A stretch of DNA of 64,000 nt from Marinobacter alexandrii (GTDB taxonomy: Bacteria; Bacteroidota; Bacteroidia; Cytophagales; Cyclobacteriaceae). Every line of letters starts with the position of its first letter. Position 1 is the first letter of the stretch. Made by a program: the position numbers and the translations under genes. The notes below the pieces were generated by a model, which saw only the letters and a list, made by a program, of their open reading frames with translations, ran no database searches and was not told where the DNA came from. Below are positions 26,853-36,650 of the stretch, piece by piece. The stretch spans positions 1-64,000 of the forward strand of contig JBDWTN010000003.1 in assembly GCA_039984955.1 (NCBI GenBank), given 5' to 3'.

Positions 26853-28476
26853 TGATGTGTTTTTTTAGATCTTTAAATATTTGTTGGTTCGTTTCTGGAT
26901 CTGTGAAAACTTCTAGAACCTTGGTTGTTGAAGAGGCCTCATAGAACGTGCTTAAATGAAATTCCAGTTCCCTTTCATTGTTGGCAGTAACGTATTCTAA
27001 TCCATTCTCTAAGCAAATATATTCTGCTGTCTTATTATGTCTGGTTTCGAAATAGTCTTCCAATTCAGGTAAAGCGGACGGACCATCTATCAATCGAAAA
27101 ATCCCTCCTCCTTGATTATTTAAAATGATGATGCGTAGGTTGGGAGTTCGGTAATTATGAAAGAAGGCGTTTCGATCATATAAAAAAGCTAGGTCGCCCG
27201 TAATAAGAGTATTTATTTTTGATGAAACTAAACTTGTACCTAGTGCTGTTGAAGTGCATCCATCTATTCCACTAGTTCCTCTGTTTGCGTAACATTCCAC
27301 TCCATTTTTTATACCAAACAGATCAGCATAACGCACAGACATTGAGTTGCTTAAATGTAGATTTGAAGAATCAGGTAACGCGGCTAAGGCTTGAAGAGCA
27401 GTTGTTACTTCGGAGAAAGTAGCAGTAGCGCAAAAATTGGAAATAGCATTTTGTGTTAATTCCTCATAGTTCTTCCAGAGTTCTATGAAATCGGTAGCTA
27501 GATCATCAAAGCTTGCGAATTTTAACCAATCCTTCAAAGAGTATTTAATTAACTGAGGAGAAGACTTATAGGTGTCTACTGAAACTCCGCCCGCATCAAA
27601 GTGCAAATGTTTTTTGGGTGAATTTTTCCTTAAGAAATGCTTCAGTTTTTTTGAAAGAACCGACAATCCACTAGTTAAAAGTAGGTCTGGCTTTAATTCT
27701 GATTGATTATTGATAAAACCATCTACATGCTGGATGCCAGATCCAAGGTTGTTTAATGGTGATCGAACAACTGGAATTTTTTCAGATAGTATGGATAGCA
27801 TACTATTGAGTTCTCCGTCCACCGGAAGTTGACCAACCAATAAAAGTGGTCTTTCATAATTTGAAAGATCAAAATTCCTGCTTTCATCCGACCTTTGATC
27901 TTCCACCTGATCACGGAATACAACCGGATTGAAAGATAGATCATCATCGACGGATGGGTAGAAAGGTTCTCTGAAAGGAATATTGATATGAACAGGCCCC
28001 AAAGGTAAGCGAGTACTCAAACGAATCGCTTCAATGATTGAAGATTGATAATCATTTGCTTCCTTCTTATTTTGAATAATGGGAAGCTGAAATGAGTCTT
28101 TCACATGGTTTTTCAATGACTCAAACTGACGGATGGTTTGACCGTCACGTTGATCGATTAGTTCAGGAGGGCGATCTGCAGACATCACAATAAGTGGAAT
28201 CTCACGATAGTAAGCCTCAGCAATAGCAGGAGCGTAGTTCAATAAGGCTGAACCACTTGTACAGCATAGAACTACAGGTGATTTTGTTTCTTGGGCGATT
28301 CCAAGAGCAATAAAACCGGCTGATCTTTCATCAGGAATAATCCATTTTTCAATATCGTCATACCGAGCAAAAGATATGGTTAAAGGCGCATTTCTGGATC
28401 CAGGAGACATTACAGCATGCCGTACACCTAGTTGATAGCAAAGCTGAGAAGTATTAAAAACTGTAGAATGAAGCAT
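26833..28476 (-). CDS. menD: 2-succinyl-5-enolpyruvyl-6-hydroxy-3-cyclohexene-1-carboxylate synthase
   Basis: 547 residues of the ThDP enzyme family. The N-terminal Glu for cofactor activation lies in the VMSPGSRNAPLTIS / DERSAGFIALG region, and the C-terminal ThDP-Mg site runs from TGDLAFLYDRNAF to ILNNQGGGIF. It joins isochorismate and 2-oxoglutarate. Operon with menF upstream (5-bp gap) and menB downstream (20-bp overlap). Confidence 0.96.
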   Translation of the reverse strand: MLHSTVFNTSQLCYQLGVRHAVMSPGSRNAPLTISFARYDDIEKWIIPDERSAGFIALGIAQETKSPVVLCCTSGSALLNYAPAIAEAYYREIPLIVMSADRPPELIDQRDGQTIRQFESLKNHVKDSFQLPIIQNKKEANDYQSSIIEAIRLSTRLPLGPVHINIPFREPFYPSVDDDLSFNPVVFRDQVEDQRSDESRNFDLSNYERPLLLVGQLPVDGELNSMLSILSEKIPVVRSPLNNLGSGIQHVDGFINNQSELKPDLLLTSGLSVLSKKLKHFLRKNSPKKHLHFDAGGVSVDTYKSSPQLIKYSLKDWLKFASFDDLATDFIELWKNYEELTQNAISNFCATATFSEVTTALQALAALPDSSNLHLSNSMSVRYADLFGIKNGVECYANRGTSGIDGCTSTALGTSLVSSKINTLITGDLAFLYDRNAFFHNYRTPNLRIIILNNQGGGIFRLIDGPSALPELEDYFETRHNKTAEYICLENGLEYVTANNERELEFHLSTFYEASSTTKVLEVFTDPETNQQIFKDLKKHINECINN

Positions 28477-28481
28477 CAGTT

Positions 28482-29642
28482 TTAAAGTAATCTTTTCAAA
28501 ACGTTCATTTTCATTTCAGTCTCTAAGTATTCCTTTTTAGGAATAGAGTCCTCGGTAATTCCAGCTCCGGCATAAAAACGAATCTTGTTTTCGCTCAATC
28601 TCATACATCTGAGATTGACAAATAGATCTGTTGATCCTTCAAAGTTTATAGGGCCTAAAAAACCAGAGTAGAATTCACGATTATATTTTTCTACTTCTTT
28701 GATCCATGGTTTGGTATTTTCGATAGGCATACCACAAACCGCTGAGGTAGGATGGAGGAGTTCGAGCATTTGATCTGCCAATTCATCAAACCCTAGTTCA
28801 CTATAGTCAACAATAAACTCGGTTTTCAAATGAGCAAGATTTCCTGCTTGGATGGTTTTAGGACCATGCTCATGGAACTCTCTAAGTCTTATCTTCTTGA
28901 AACAGTTTATGATATATCTGCTCACCAAAGCTTGCTCTTCAATTTCCTTTTGTGTCCAGGCAATTTCTGAAAGCTCTTGCCCTTCTTCTAATGCTTTTGT
29001 TCCTGCTAGTGAAACCGTTCTAAATTGATTAACACTATCGGAGATCAAGAGCTCGGGAGATGCCCCAATCCACACTCTTTTTCCGGGAATATGAGAGATA
29101 CTACAAAAGGCATTTTTGTATGTAGAGCATATGGTTTGAAAGAACTCCCAGATTGAAAAACCAGCGGGTAAGGGTTCATCCTTATACCTGGAGAGTACGA
29201 TTTTTTCAAAAGAACCATCCTTAATCTCCAAAATAGCTTGTTGAACTGCTTCTTCGAATTCGTTTGAAGAAAAGATACTTTTTTCGCTTGAATCAACAGT
29301 TTTTGTGAAAGAAGGATCGTTCATCTGCTTAACAAACTCATCAATCTCTGAAGATTTGACATTTGGATTGATCGAAGTTTGATTGTCTTTGACAACTATA
29401 TCTGCTGATATATAATAAGGTTTTATTGGGTGGTTGTCTGCATATTCATTTATTAGAAAACCAGCACCTATTTCAGATAGTTGAAGATCATTCGATTTGA
29501 CAGTGTTATTGAGTGAAATAATTAATTGAATACTCACGTCATTAGGCATTTTCCATGCTGCGAAAGCAACACCAGCCTTTTGAAGTTTATTAAGGAGAAT
29601 ATCTCCTTGATCTAAGTTCAATATTTTACTTAATTCCCACAC
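28482..29642 (-). CDS. menF: Isochorismate synthase
   Basis: 386 residues. The chorismate-binding domain shows the conserved strings RTVSLAGTKALEEGQ, HPTSAVCGMPIE, FYSGFLGP and FYAGAGI. It converts chorismate to isochorismate, the first menaquinone step. The start is GTG, sharing one base with the TAG stop of the thioesterase gene, so the two are translationally coupled. It could also serve siderophore synthesis, but the men genes around it argue for menaquinone. Confidence 0.93.
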   Translation of the reverse strand: MWELSKILNLDQGDILLNKLQKAGVAFAAWKMPNDVSIQLIISLNNTVKSNDLQLSEIGAGFLINEYADNHPIKPYYISADIVVKDNQTSINPNVKSSEIDEFVKQMNDPSFTKTVDSSEKSIFSSNEFEEAVQQAILEIKDGSFEKIVLSRYKDEPLPAGFSIWEFFQTICSTYKNAFCSISHIPGKRVWIGASPELLISDSVNQFRTVSLAGTKALEEGQELSEIAWTQKEIEEQALVSRYIINCFKKIRLREFHEHGPKTIQAGNLAHLKTEFIVDYSELGFDELADQMLELLHPTSAVCGMPIENTKPWIKEVEKYNREFYSGFLGPINFEGSTDLFVNLRCMRLSENKIRFYAGAGITEDSIPKKEYLETEMKMNVLKRLL

Positions 29643-30076
29643 TACTTTTTATCAAGTATAGCCATCGTTATTCTACTTACGGCAACTAATTGGTTTTCTT
29701 CATTTTTCATTTCAATACTCCAAACATGGGTGCCTCTTCCCAAATGAATTGGAGTTGCTTTTCCAGACACTATTCCACTACTAGCTGATTTGATATGGTT
29801 TGTATTTATTTCTAGCCCAACAGCGTGCTGTTTGTTTAGGTCAATGCAAAGAGTAGCACCGACACTTCCCATCGTCTCAGCGAGAGCAACTGAAGCTCCC
29901 CCATGTAACAATCCCATTGGCTGCTTTGTTCTGTGATCGACAGGCATAGTTGCAATTAGATAGTCATCTCCAATTTCTGTGAATTGAATACCGAGATGTT
30001 CTACCATACAGCCTTCCGACATATGATTAAGTGCATCCAACTCGATGTAATCAGGAAAAATTTGTTCTTTTGCCAT
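29642..30076 (-). CDS. Hotdog-fold thioesterase, probably for DHNA-CoA
   Basis: 144 residues from the ATG at 30076; the in-frame extension to 30115 would overlap the divergent phosphatase start and is unlikely. The signature GLLHGGASVALAETMGSVGA is that of PaaI/YdiI-type thioesterases. Being first in the men operon, it most likely hydrolyses 1,4-dihydroxy-2-naphthoyl-CoA (MenI role); that is inference from position. Confidence 0.85.
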   Translation of the reverse strand: MAKEQIFPDYIELDALNHMSEGCMVEHLGIQFTEIGDDYLIATMPVDHRTKQPMGLLHGGASVALAETMGSVGATLCIDLNKQHAVGLEINTNHIKSASSGIVSGKATPIHLGRGTHVWSIEMKNEENQLVAVSRITMAILDKK

Positions 30077-30104
30077 CTTATCGGCAAACCAACGTAAAGC
30101 AGCA

Positions 30105-30716
30105 TTGAAAAGCAAGACGATTTATTTACTTAGACACGGAGAAACGGATTTCAATAAGAAAGGAATGGTGCAAGGCAGAGGTGTCAATGCGTCATTGAAC
30201 GACACGGGTAGAGAACAAGCTAAAAAGGCAGGAAACGTATTTTCTAAAACACAATTGGATCTCATATACACTTCCGCTCTGGTTCGAACGCACGAGACAG
30301 TTGCAGAATTGAATACAAATGGCGCACCAATTAGGAGTCATGAGGGTTTTGATGAAATAAGCTGGGGAAGTCAAGAGGGTAAAGAAGCATCTTATGATGC
30401 AAAGAATTTGTACGCTGATACGGTAAATGGATGGAGAAGAGGAGAATTAACTTTAAATGTAGGTGGTGGTGAAAGCCCTATTCAAGTGATGGAGCGTCAA
30501 AGAATAGCTATGGAAGAAGTTTTGGAAACAGGCGCTGAAAGTATATTGATTTGCATGCATGGACGAGCCATGCGAGTGTTACTCTGCTGGCTACTAAACT
30601 ATCCATTAAATTATATGGATGGATTCCCTCATAATAACTGTTCTTACTATGTATTGGAAAATAGAGATAACTCATTCACTTTAAAGGAATTTAATCAGAC
30701 GAGACATTTGAGTTGA
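30105..30716 (+). CDS. Histidine phosphatase family protein
   Basis: 203 residues, TTG start at 30105, 28 bp from the divergent thioesterase ATG. The phosphohistidine motif is LLRHGETDFNKKG, and the second catalytic His is in CMHGRAMRVLL. The length and the GREQAKKAG segment resemble phosphoglycerate mutase-like phosphatases of the CobC/GpmB type. Substrate unknown. Confidence 0.88.
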   Translation: MKSKTIYLLRHGETDFNKKGMVQGRGVNASLNDTGREQAKKAGNVFSKTQLDLIYTSALVRTHETVAELNTNGAPIRSHEGFDEISWGSQEGKEASYDAKNLYADTVNGWRRGELTLNVGGGESPIQVMERQRIAMEEVLETGAESILICMHGRAMRVLLCWLLNYPLNYMDGFPHNNCSYYVLENRDNSFTLKEFNQTRHLS

Positions 30717-30786
30717 TGGAAGCACTTTATATGCTCGAGACTCGCGAATGACCACTCTTGATTTCGAAAAATACCTAAATCAATAG

Positions 30787-31449
30787 TTACTTTCCTAGTA
30801 CATACTTGATACCATTAAAGTGAATTGATTCGAAATCACTTATGACCAGATCTGCATTGCTATAGTCTTGATTTTTAGTGTGTTCACTGTCAAAGCCCAC
30901 ACAGAATATTCCAGCACTTTTAGCAGCTTCAATACCATTCGTAGCATCTTCAATCACCATGCATTCTTCAGGCTTGAACCCTGTTGCTTTGGCTGCCTTG
31001 ATGAAAATTTCAGGATGAGGTTTGGAAGCTTCAAGGTCTGCTCCGCTAATTTTAGCTTTGAAATAGCGATCCAGATCAAAGCGTTTGAAAACTCGATTTA
31101 TGCTAGACATAGAGGAAGATGACGCCAATACGAGTGTCAGACCATGGTCATAATAATTCTGAATTAACGTTCGCACACCCTTGATGAGGTCAAAATTTTT
31201 ATCATTTTCGAAAATAATATCATAGTGTTTGCGCTTAATGGATACGAGTTCTTCTGGCTCTTGAGACACACCAAAATGATTCTTTAGTTGCTTACACAAA
31301 TTAATTGTGGACTTCCCGGTAAGGGAGCCATAGAGTTCTGCCGATACTGAAATATCAATCTCATCAAACATAGCGTAATAGGCTCGATGGTGCAGTGGCT
31401 CACTATCTACAATTACTCCATCCATATCAAAAATTATGGCCTTCAGCAT
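30787..31449 (-). CDS. HAD-superfamily phosphatase (beta-phosphoglucomutase-like)
   Basis: 220 residues. Motif I is DMDGVIVDSEPLH, motif II the ASSSS stretch, motif III a Lys in SKPHPEIF, and motif IV VIEDATNGIEAAKSAG. The helical cap between motifs I and II and the GV-DSEP loop fit the beta-phosphoglucomutase and sugar-phosphatase subgroup. It stands alone. Confidence 0.9.
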   Translation of the reverse strand: MLKAIIFDMDGVIVDSEPLHHRAYYAMFDEIDISVSAELYGSLTGKSTINLCKQLKNHFGVSQEPEELVSIKRKHYDIIFENDKNFDLIKGVRTLIQNYYDHGLTLVLASSSSMSSINRVFKRFDLDRYFKAKISGADLEASKPHPEIFIKAAKATGFKPEECMVIEDATNGIEAAKSAGIFCVGFDSEHTKNQDYSNADLVISDFESIHFNGIKYVLGK

Positions 31450-31613
31450 ACTTTTTTTTCGCGAATATAAGTTTAGTGGAATAAACGAGAGGCATGAAAA
31501 GATCGTAAAAGGTGTAGAAACAAATTCGTAAAGAGCGACTTTAATTATTGTTAATAAAATATTTTGGTCTCATTCTTGCTTCTATTGTAATACTAAAATC
31601 AATACCTTCTTTT

Positions 31614-31847
31614 ATGAAAAACACCACTTACAATAATATAAAAATAGCCATGGTTGCTATTTTTTCTTTTTTGATCTTTAGTCCATCATTTTCTCAAACA
31701 GAAGAACTTATGGGGTCATATAACTTTCTACTTGACGAAACATGTGAAGAAAAAACTACTTGTTCAACGCAAGTCGGGTGGATTCCAATGCCGTTTGGTC
31801 CTTCAATACCTTATTTCTACGAAGATTGTGTAACAACGACCTGTTAA
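31614..31847 (+). CDS. Short secreted peptide with four Cys residues
   Basis: 77 residues from the ATG at 31614 (MKNTTYNNIKI). A TTG 66 bases upstream is possible but would put the hydrophobic region far from the start. A signal peptide ends PSFSQ near residue 27. The mature 50 residues contain four Cys in a C-x5-C and late C-x4-C arrangement, with a Pro- and Gly-rich centre. No family recognised; no export or modification gene is adjacent. Confidence 0.5.
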   Translation: MKNTTYNNIKIAMVAIFSFLIFSPSFSQTEELMGSYNFLLDETCEEKTTCSTQVGWIPMPFGPSIPYFYEDCVTTTC

Positions 31848-31929
31848 TAGACCTTGGATTTTTTCTGGTAGATTAAAAAAAAGGTTACAAATCTCAAGAT
31901 TCATCCTAATTGACTTAATCTTCAACTCA

Positions 31930-34149
31930 CTAGTCTGGCTTTTCTGTTGTCAATTGATTTACATGAGCAAGTCCCATTTTAATCTCTCCCCAGGTATAAC
32001 TATCAGGTAGCGCACCTTTAATTTCTCCAGATTTGGTTAAACCTTGTTCATGGCATTTAAGAATTGCCTTTAGCTTGGCTGGTTTTAAGAAGTCCGTCAC
32101 ATCTAATTCCCCTTTTTCGACATACTGAGCAAGGTGACTTTCAATAGTACCTTCTACCAATCCTCTTTCCTCGGCAATTACTTTAATCGATTTGCCTTCT
32201 TTATACATTTCAAAAGTGATCTCAGCAGTTGATGTTTTGTCTTTAGTAGCAGACTTTGCAACTTGTTTCAATTGATCATTTTTTTGAAGTTTATCCTTCG
32301 TAAGTGGAACACCTTCGTTTACATGTTGAACCAACAAGTTGAGCTTTACAATAGATTTAAGCTGATCCGTGAATAAATCCTTGACCTCAAGCAACTCAGC
32401 TCGATATGTTTTGGCTTGTGTTTGAGTTTTTAAAAGCCGATACTGTGATTGGATTCGTTCAATGATTTCAGAAAGCTTTCCATCAAAATAATCAGCAGCT
32501 TTTACCATCCGTTCAGAAAGCTTAGATAAATCATTTGCTTGAAGAATACCGTGAGCTTGACGTGTAAAAGATTCTCCAACCCCTTTTAAAGGAAAAGTAT
32601 CATTGATTAGCTCATCAGTCCAAGGAAGATACTTTTGTTTTAATGATCTATTCTCATCCTTATTGAAAGTCTTTTTGTGATCAACCAGTTCTCTAAGCAT
32701 CGGGTCAAGAAGAAATGCTCGACTCACAAATTCTGCTATGAAGTTTATTTGATCCCTCTCAAATTGCTTGTTCAGTTTATCCATTCCCTCAAACCCTTCG
32801 ATGTATTGCTGCAATTGTGCATCAATTGATGGCGCTCTTTCAGGTAATTTTGATGATAAAATAAGACCTTCTAGAGAAGTCAATCTTGAGAGAGCAACAT
32901 ATAGCTGGCCAGCTGCAAACGAATTCTCTACATCCAGAATAGCCTTTTCGAAAGTCAGTCCTTGACTTTTATGGATAGTGACTGCCCAAGCGAGTTTTAG
33001 AGGATATTGTTTGAAAGTACCAATGACTTTCTGATCTACTTCTTTGGTCGCTTTATCTAAAGTGTATCTGATGTTTCCCCATTCATATTGCTCTACAGTC
33101 ACTTCATCACCATTTTCAAAGGCAACTTCAATTCCGGATGATAGGCTTGTGACTTCTCCAATCTTACCATTAAAAAACTGGCCTTTACCTGTAGGATCGT
33201 TTTTAATAAACATTACTTGAGCTCCTTCTTTAAGTTTCAACTCTAAATCGGAGGGAAAAGCATTTTCGTTGAAGTCACCATCAACTTCAGCATGAAAGGA
33301 AACAAGCTTGCCTGAGAGTTCATCTAAATGTGTAGAATTGATTTTATCAGCTTTCTTATTGTGAGTAGTTAAATGGATATAGCCGTCCAATTCCTTTTTA
33401 TCTACTTCAGCATCATAATGCTCATTAAGAAGTAAAATATCATCATGGATAAGTTCATTGTGCCTTAACCTATTCAGCAGTTCGATGAATTGATGATCAC
33501 TTTGTCTATAGACCTTTTGCAGCTCTACTCGAATTGGAGGGTTTTCTTTTAGGGCCCTTGCTTCAAAAAAGTAAGGAGATGAATAATATTGTTTAAGCAA
33601 CGTTGATTCATCATTTCTGACCACAGGAGGAAGTTGCATAAGGTCTCCAATGAATAGAATCTGAAGCCCTCCAAATGGATCAAAACGCCTCTTTCTTAGA
33701 TGTCTTAAAGTAGCATCAATACAATCAAGAAGGTCCGCTCGAAGCATACTCACCTCATCAATGATTAGCAACTCAAGTTCATTAATGAGTTTTCTTTTCT
33801 GCGCACCAAACTTAGCTCCTTGAAATAGAGATGACGGAGTATTCACTTGAATACTTCGCTCCATAAAAGGAACATCCTCAGGGAGATAGACTCCAAAGGG
33901 TAGTTGCAATAAAGAATGTAACGTAACTCCCTCAGCATTGATGGCTGCAATACCTGTTGGCGCTGCTACAGCAGTGTTTTTATAAGTATTTTGAACAATT
34001 TCTCTAAGAAAAGTAGTTTTACCCGTACCTGCTTTTCCGGTTAGAAATATGTGTCGATTTGTCGTGTTTACATAGTTAGCTGCCAAGATAGCGGCATCAC
34101 TTGCTTCATTCATAAGACGAATATACATCGATGAATTAATTCTGTACAT
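31930..34149 (-). CDS. Pif1-like superfamily 1B helicase with C-terminal HTH domain
   Basis: 739 residues. Walker A is GKAGTGKT (38-45), with APTGIAAINAEG next, Walker B LLIIDEVSML, motif III GDLMQLPPV, and motif VI with AVTIHKSQGLTF and VALSRL. The last 150 residues contain a helix-turn-helix (HTH_40-like) domain near GKSIKVIAEERGLVEGTIE. The protein unwinds DNA 5' to 3' in recombination or replication fork handling; the exact role is unknown. It is divergent from the DNA ligase D gene by 35 bp, a shared promoter region. Confidence 0.93.
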   Translation of the reverse strand: MYRINSSMYIRLMNEASDAAILAANYVNTTNRHIFLTGKAGTGKTTFLREIVQNTYKNTAVAAPTGIAAINAEGVTLHSLLQLPFGVYLPEDVPFMERSIQVNTPSSLFQGAKFGAQKRKLINELELLIIDEVSMLRADLLDCIDATLRHLRKRRFDPFGGLQILFIGDLMQLPPVVRNDESTLLKQYYSSPYFFEARALKENPPIRVELQKVYRQSDHQFIELLNRLRHNELIHDDILLLNEHYDAEVDKKELDGYIHLTTHNKKADKINSTHLDELSGKLVSFHAEVDGDFNENAFPSDLELKLKEGAQVMFIKNDPTGKGQFFNGKIGEVTSLSSGIEVAFENGDEVTVEQYEWGNIRYTLDKATKEVDQKVIGTFKQYPLKLAWAVTIHKSQGLTFEKAILDVENSFAAGQLYVALSRLTSLEGLILSSKLPERAPSIDAQLQQYIEGFEGMDKLNKQFERDQINFIAEFVSRAFLLDPMLRELVDHKKTFNKDENRSLKQKYLPWTDELINDTFPLKGVGESFTRQAHGILQANDLSKLSERMVKAADYFDGKLSEIIERIQSQYRLLKTQTQAKTYRAELLEVKDLFTDQLKSIVKLNLLVQHVNEGVPLTKDKLQKNDQLKQVAKSATKDKTSTAEITFEMYKEGKSIKVIAEERGLVEGTIESHLAQYVEKGELDVTDFLKPAKLKAILKCHEQGLTKSGEIKGALPDSYTWGEIKMGLAHVNQLTTEKPD

Positions 34150-34184
34150 GATGAATAGATGTCGGCTATATTTATAATTCGATC

Positions 34185-36494
34185 ATGGCCAAGCAAAAAA
34201 TACATGCCGAAGTAGGAAAAAGGGTGGTGGACCTTTCCAATCTGGAAAAGGTACTTTATCCCGATGATGGCATTGTCAAAGCGGAGGTTATTGAATATTA
34301 CTTAAAACTTGCTCCAACAATTCTGAATCACATACGTGGAAGAGCGCTTTCATTAGTGAGGTACCCTGATGGAATTTATGGAGAACAATTTTTCCAAAAG
34401 CATCGACCAGATTGGACCCCTGACTGGATAGACTACAAGAGATTAGGACAAGAGCGAAAGAAAGAATATGTGGTGGCGAAAGAAGAAGCAACCTTAGTTT
34501 GGTTGGCCAACCTGGCGTGTTTGGAAATCCATCAGATTCACAGCTTTTCAGAACATAGTGATAAACCTGATTATATAGTTTATGACTTAGATCCTCCTGA
34601 GGACGGTTCCTTACCTCTAGAAGACCTCAAAGAGATTGCTTTTTCTTTGAAAGAACATTTAGAACGATACAATTACCATGTTTTTGTAAAAACTACAGGA
34701 GGAAAAGGACTACACTTAGTTACTCCAATTGAGGCGATATACTCGTTTGAAGAATGCTTTCAAGCAGCCAAAAAGATTGCTTCAGACTTTATTAATAAGC
34801 ACAGTAGAACTACACTTCATATAAAGAAAGAAGCGCGAAAAGGAAGGGTTCTGATTGATATTTATCGAAACAGGCCCTCTCAGACTATTGTATGCCCCTA
34901 CAGTCTTAGAGGAAGGCAAGGAGCAACCGCTTCAACACCGATCACATGGGAAGACCTAGAAGACCTAGAAGACCTAGCTTTCTGGAAGATTGATACTACA
35001 CTAAAAAAGGTCTTGGAAGAAGGAGATCCTTGGGAGCAAATAAGAGGGTGGGCTGTTCCTCTACATACTGATAAGAGGGGGGTAGTAACGAAGGAAATGC
35101 CTCCTAATAAAAAGCACAAAACACCAGAGCAGTTAACCGATTACGAAAAGAAACGTGATTTTAATAAAACTCCTGAACCACTTTTATCAGATAATGAAAT
35201 ACCAGGAAGTCGCTTCTGTATTCAGCGTCATCACGCCTCTCATCTGCATTATGATTTAAGATTAGAGCAAGAAGGAGTGCTTAAGTCTTGGGCTATTCCA
35301 AGAGGAATGCCACCCGTACCAGGCGTAAAGAGATTAGCTGTTCAAACGGAGGATCACCCACTCAAATATTTAACCTTTGAAGGCGAAATACCTAAAGGAG
35401 AATATGGTGGTGGAATGATGTGGGTCTATGCCACGGGGCGATATGAAATCACAAAAATCAAGAAGGAGGGATTTTATTTTAGGCTTTCAGGTAAGCAATT
35501 AAGTGCAGAATACCGCATGCATTTGATGAAAGACAAAGAATGGTTGCTAGAAAGAGTGGATACACCACAACAAAACCTGCTAGAGCAAATTATTAAGCCA
35601 ATGCTGGCAGATGCTTCTAAGAAAGTTCCAAGGGGAGATTATTATTATGAAATAAAATGGGATGGTATACGCGCGTTGATTTACCTGAATGAGGGACAAT
35701 TAACGATTTACAGCAGGAATGGGAATGATATCACAGAACAATTTCCTGAATTAAATGTACCAGAACAAGCATTTAGAATTAACAACGCCATTTTTGATTG
35801 TGAAATAGTTTGCCTGGATCAAGAAGGCAAGGCGAACTTTAAAAAAGTGATTAAGCGCCTAATGAGTAAGAAGAATTTTGATCAGGAATCAAAACGATCT
35901 CCTGCGTATTGTTATTTATTCGACTGTCTTTATTTGGATGGGCGCTCTTTAATGAATGATCCTCAAGATCGAAGAAGGTGGTGGATGATTGACTCTGTAA
36001 GGGTAGGTGAGACTAATTATCGTGTTAGTCAATCAGAAACAGATGGGAAAGCATTGTTTGAAGCAGCCAAGACTCATGGTATTGAGGGTATTGTAGCTAA
36101 GCTTTCAAATGCTAAGTATGTTTCAGGAAAGCGAAGTGATGCCTGGGTAAAGGTTAAGGTAAAAGAGACACTCGATTGCTTCATTATCGGGTTTACGCAA
36201 GGGCAGGGTGAGAGAGAACGATATTTTGGATCACTTCAATTGGCAGAAACAGTGGGAGAAAAGTTGATTTATAGAGGAAGAGTTGGGACTGGGTTTGATG
36301 AAGCTATGCTTAAAAACCTGTCAAAAAAGTTTATAGATAAAATTTCAATTGAAAAGACAATTGAAGAAGAGGCACACGAAGAAAAAAATACCGTATGGTT
36401 AAAGCCAGAATTAATATGCGAAGTGGAATTTTCTATGCTTACAGACAATGGAACTTTAAGAGATGCTGTTTTTAAGAAGCTGATTGAATCTTGA
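34185..36494 (+). CDS. ligD: ATP-dependent DNA ligase D: polymerase, 3'-phosphoesterase and ligase domains
   Basis: 769 residues in the order polymerase-phosphoesterase-ligase, as in mycobacterial LigD rather than the Pseudomonas order. Polymerase domain (about 1-290): YDLDPPE supplies the metal-binding Asp pair and TTGGKGLHL the nucleotide contact. Phosphoesterase (about 340-450): RHHASHLHYDLRLE. Ligase (about 470-769): nucleotidyl lysine in EIKWDGIRAL, then SRNGNDIT, FDCEIVCLD, EGIVAKL and a late KVKVKE. It would repair double-strand breaks by end joining with Ku, but no ku gene is in the window. A 9-bp tandem repeat (Glu-Asp-Leu three times) lies at 34950-34976 in the linker. Confidence 0.96.
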   Translation: MAKQKIHAEVGKRVVDLSNLEKVLYPDDGIVKAEVIEYYLKLAPTILNHIRGRALSLVRYPDGIYGEQFFQKHRPDWTPDWIDYKRLGQERKKEYVVAKEEATLVWLANLACLEIHQIHSFSEHSDKPDYIVYDLDPPEDGSLPLEDLKEIAFSLKEHLERYNYHVFVKTTGGKGLHLVTPIEAIYSFEECFQAAKKIASDFINKHSRTTLHIKKEARKGRVLIDIYRNRPSQTIVCPYSLRGRQGATASTPITWEDLEDLEDLAFWKIDTTLKKVLEEGDPWEQIRGWAVPLHTDKRGVVTKEMPPNKKHKTPEQLTDYEKKRDFNKTPEPLLSDNEIPGSRFCIQRHHASHLHYDLRLEQEGVLKSWAIPRGMPPVPGVKRLAVQTEDHPLKYLTFEGEIPKGEYGGGMMWVYATGRYEITKIKKEGFYFRLSGKQLSAEYRMHLMKDKEWLLERVDTPQQNLLEQIIKPMLADASKKVPRGDYYYEIKWDGIRALIYLNEGQLTIYSRNGNDITEQFPELNVPEQAFRINNAIFDCEIVCLDQEGKANFKKVIKRLMSKKNFDQESKRSPAYCYLFDCLYLDGRSLMNDPQDRRRWWMIDSVRVGETNYRVSQSETDGKALFEAAKTHGIEGIVAKLSNAKYVSGKRSDAWVKVKVKETLDCFIIGFTQGQGERERYFGSLQLAETVGEKLIYRGRVGTGFDEAMLKNLSKKFIDKISIEKTIEEEAHEEKNTVWLKPELICEVEFSMLTDNGTLRDAVFKKLIES
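34950..34976 (+). repeat. Three 9-bp tandem repeats in the LigD linker
   Basis: GAAGACCTA occurs three times in a row, encoding Glu-Asp-Leu three times between the polymerase and phosphoesterase domains. The exact repetition suggests recent slippage. Confidence 0.8.
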
Positions 36495-36504
36495 TGGCCT
36501 GATA

Positions 36505-36544
36505 ATAGTCTCTTAAACTTGGTTTAGAGTTGTTAAGAGACTAT
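36505..36544. repeat. Perfect inverted repeat after ligD
   Basis: ATAGTCTCTTAA and TTAAGAGACTAT form 12-bp perfect arms around a 16-nt loop, starting 11 bp after the ligD stop codon. There is no T run, so it is either a weak terminator or an RNA-stability hairpin. Confidence 0.6.
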
Positions 36545-36650
36545 AAATAAGCCAATTTTAATTGATTACTTACCATACAATATAAATGAGTTGATTTTTG
36601 ATAATGAGTAGAAATAGTAAAGAGTAGTATGATACTTACCTTTGGAAAAT

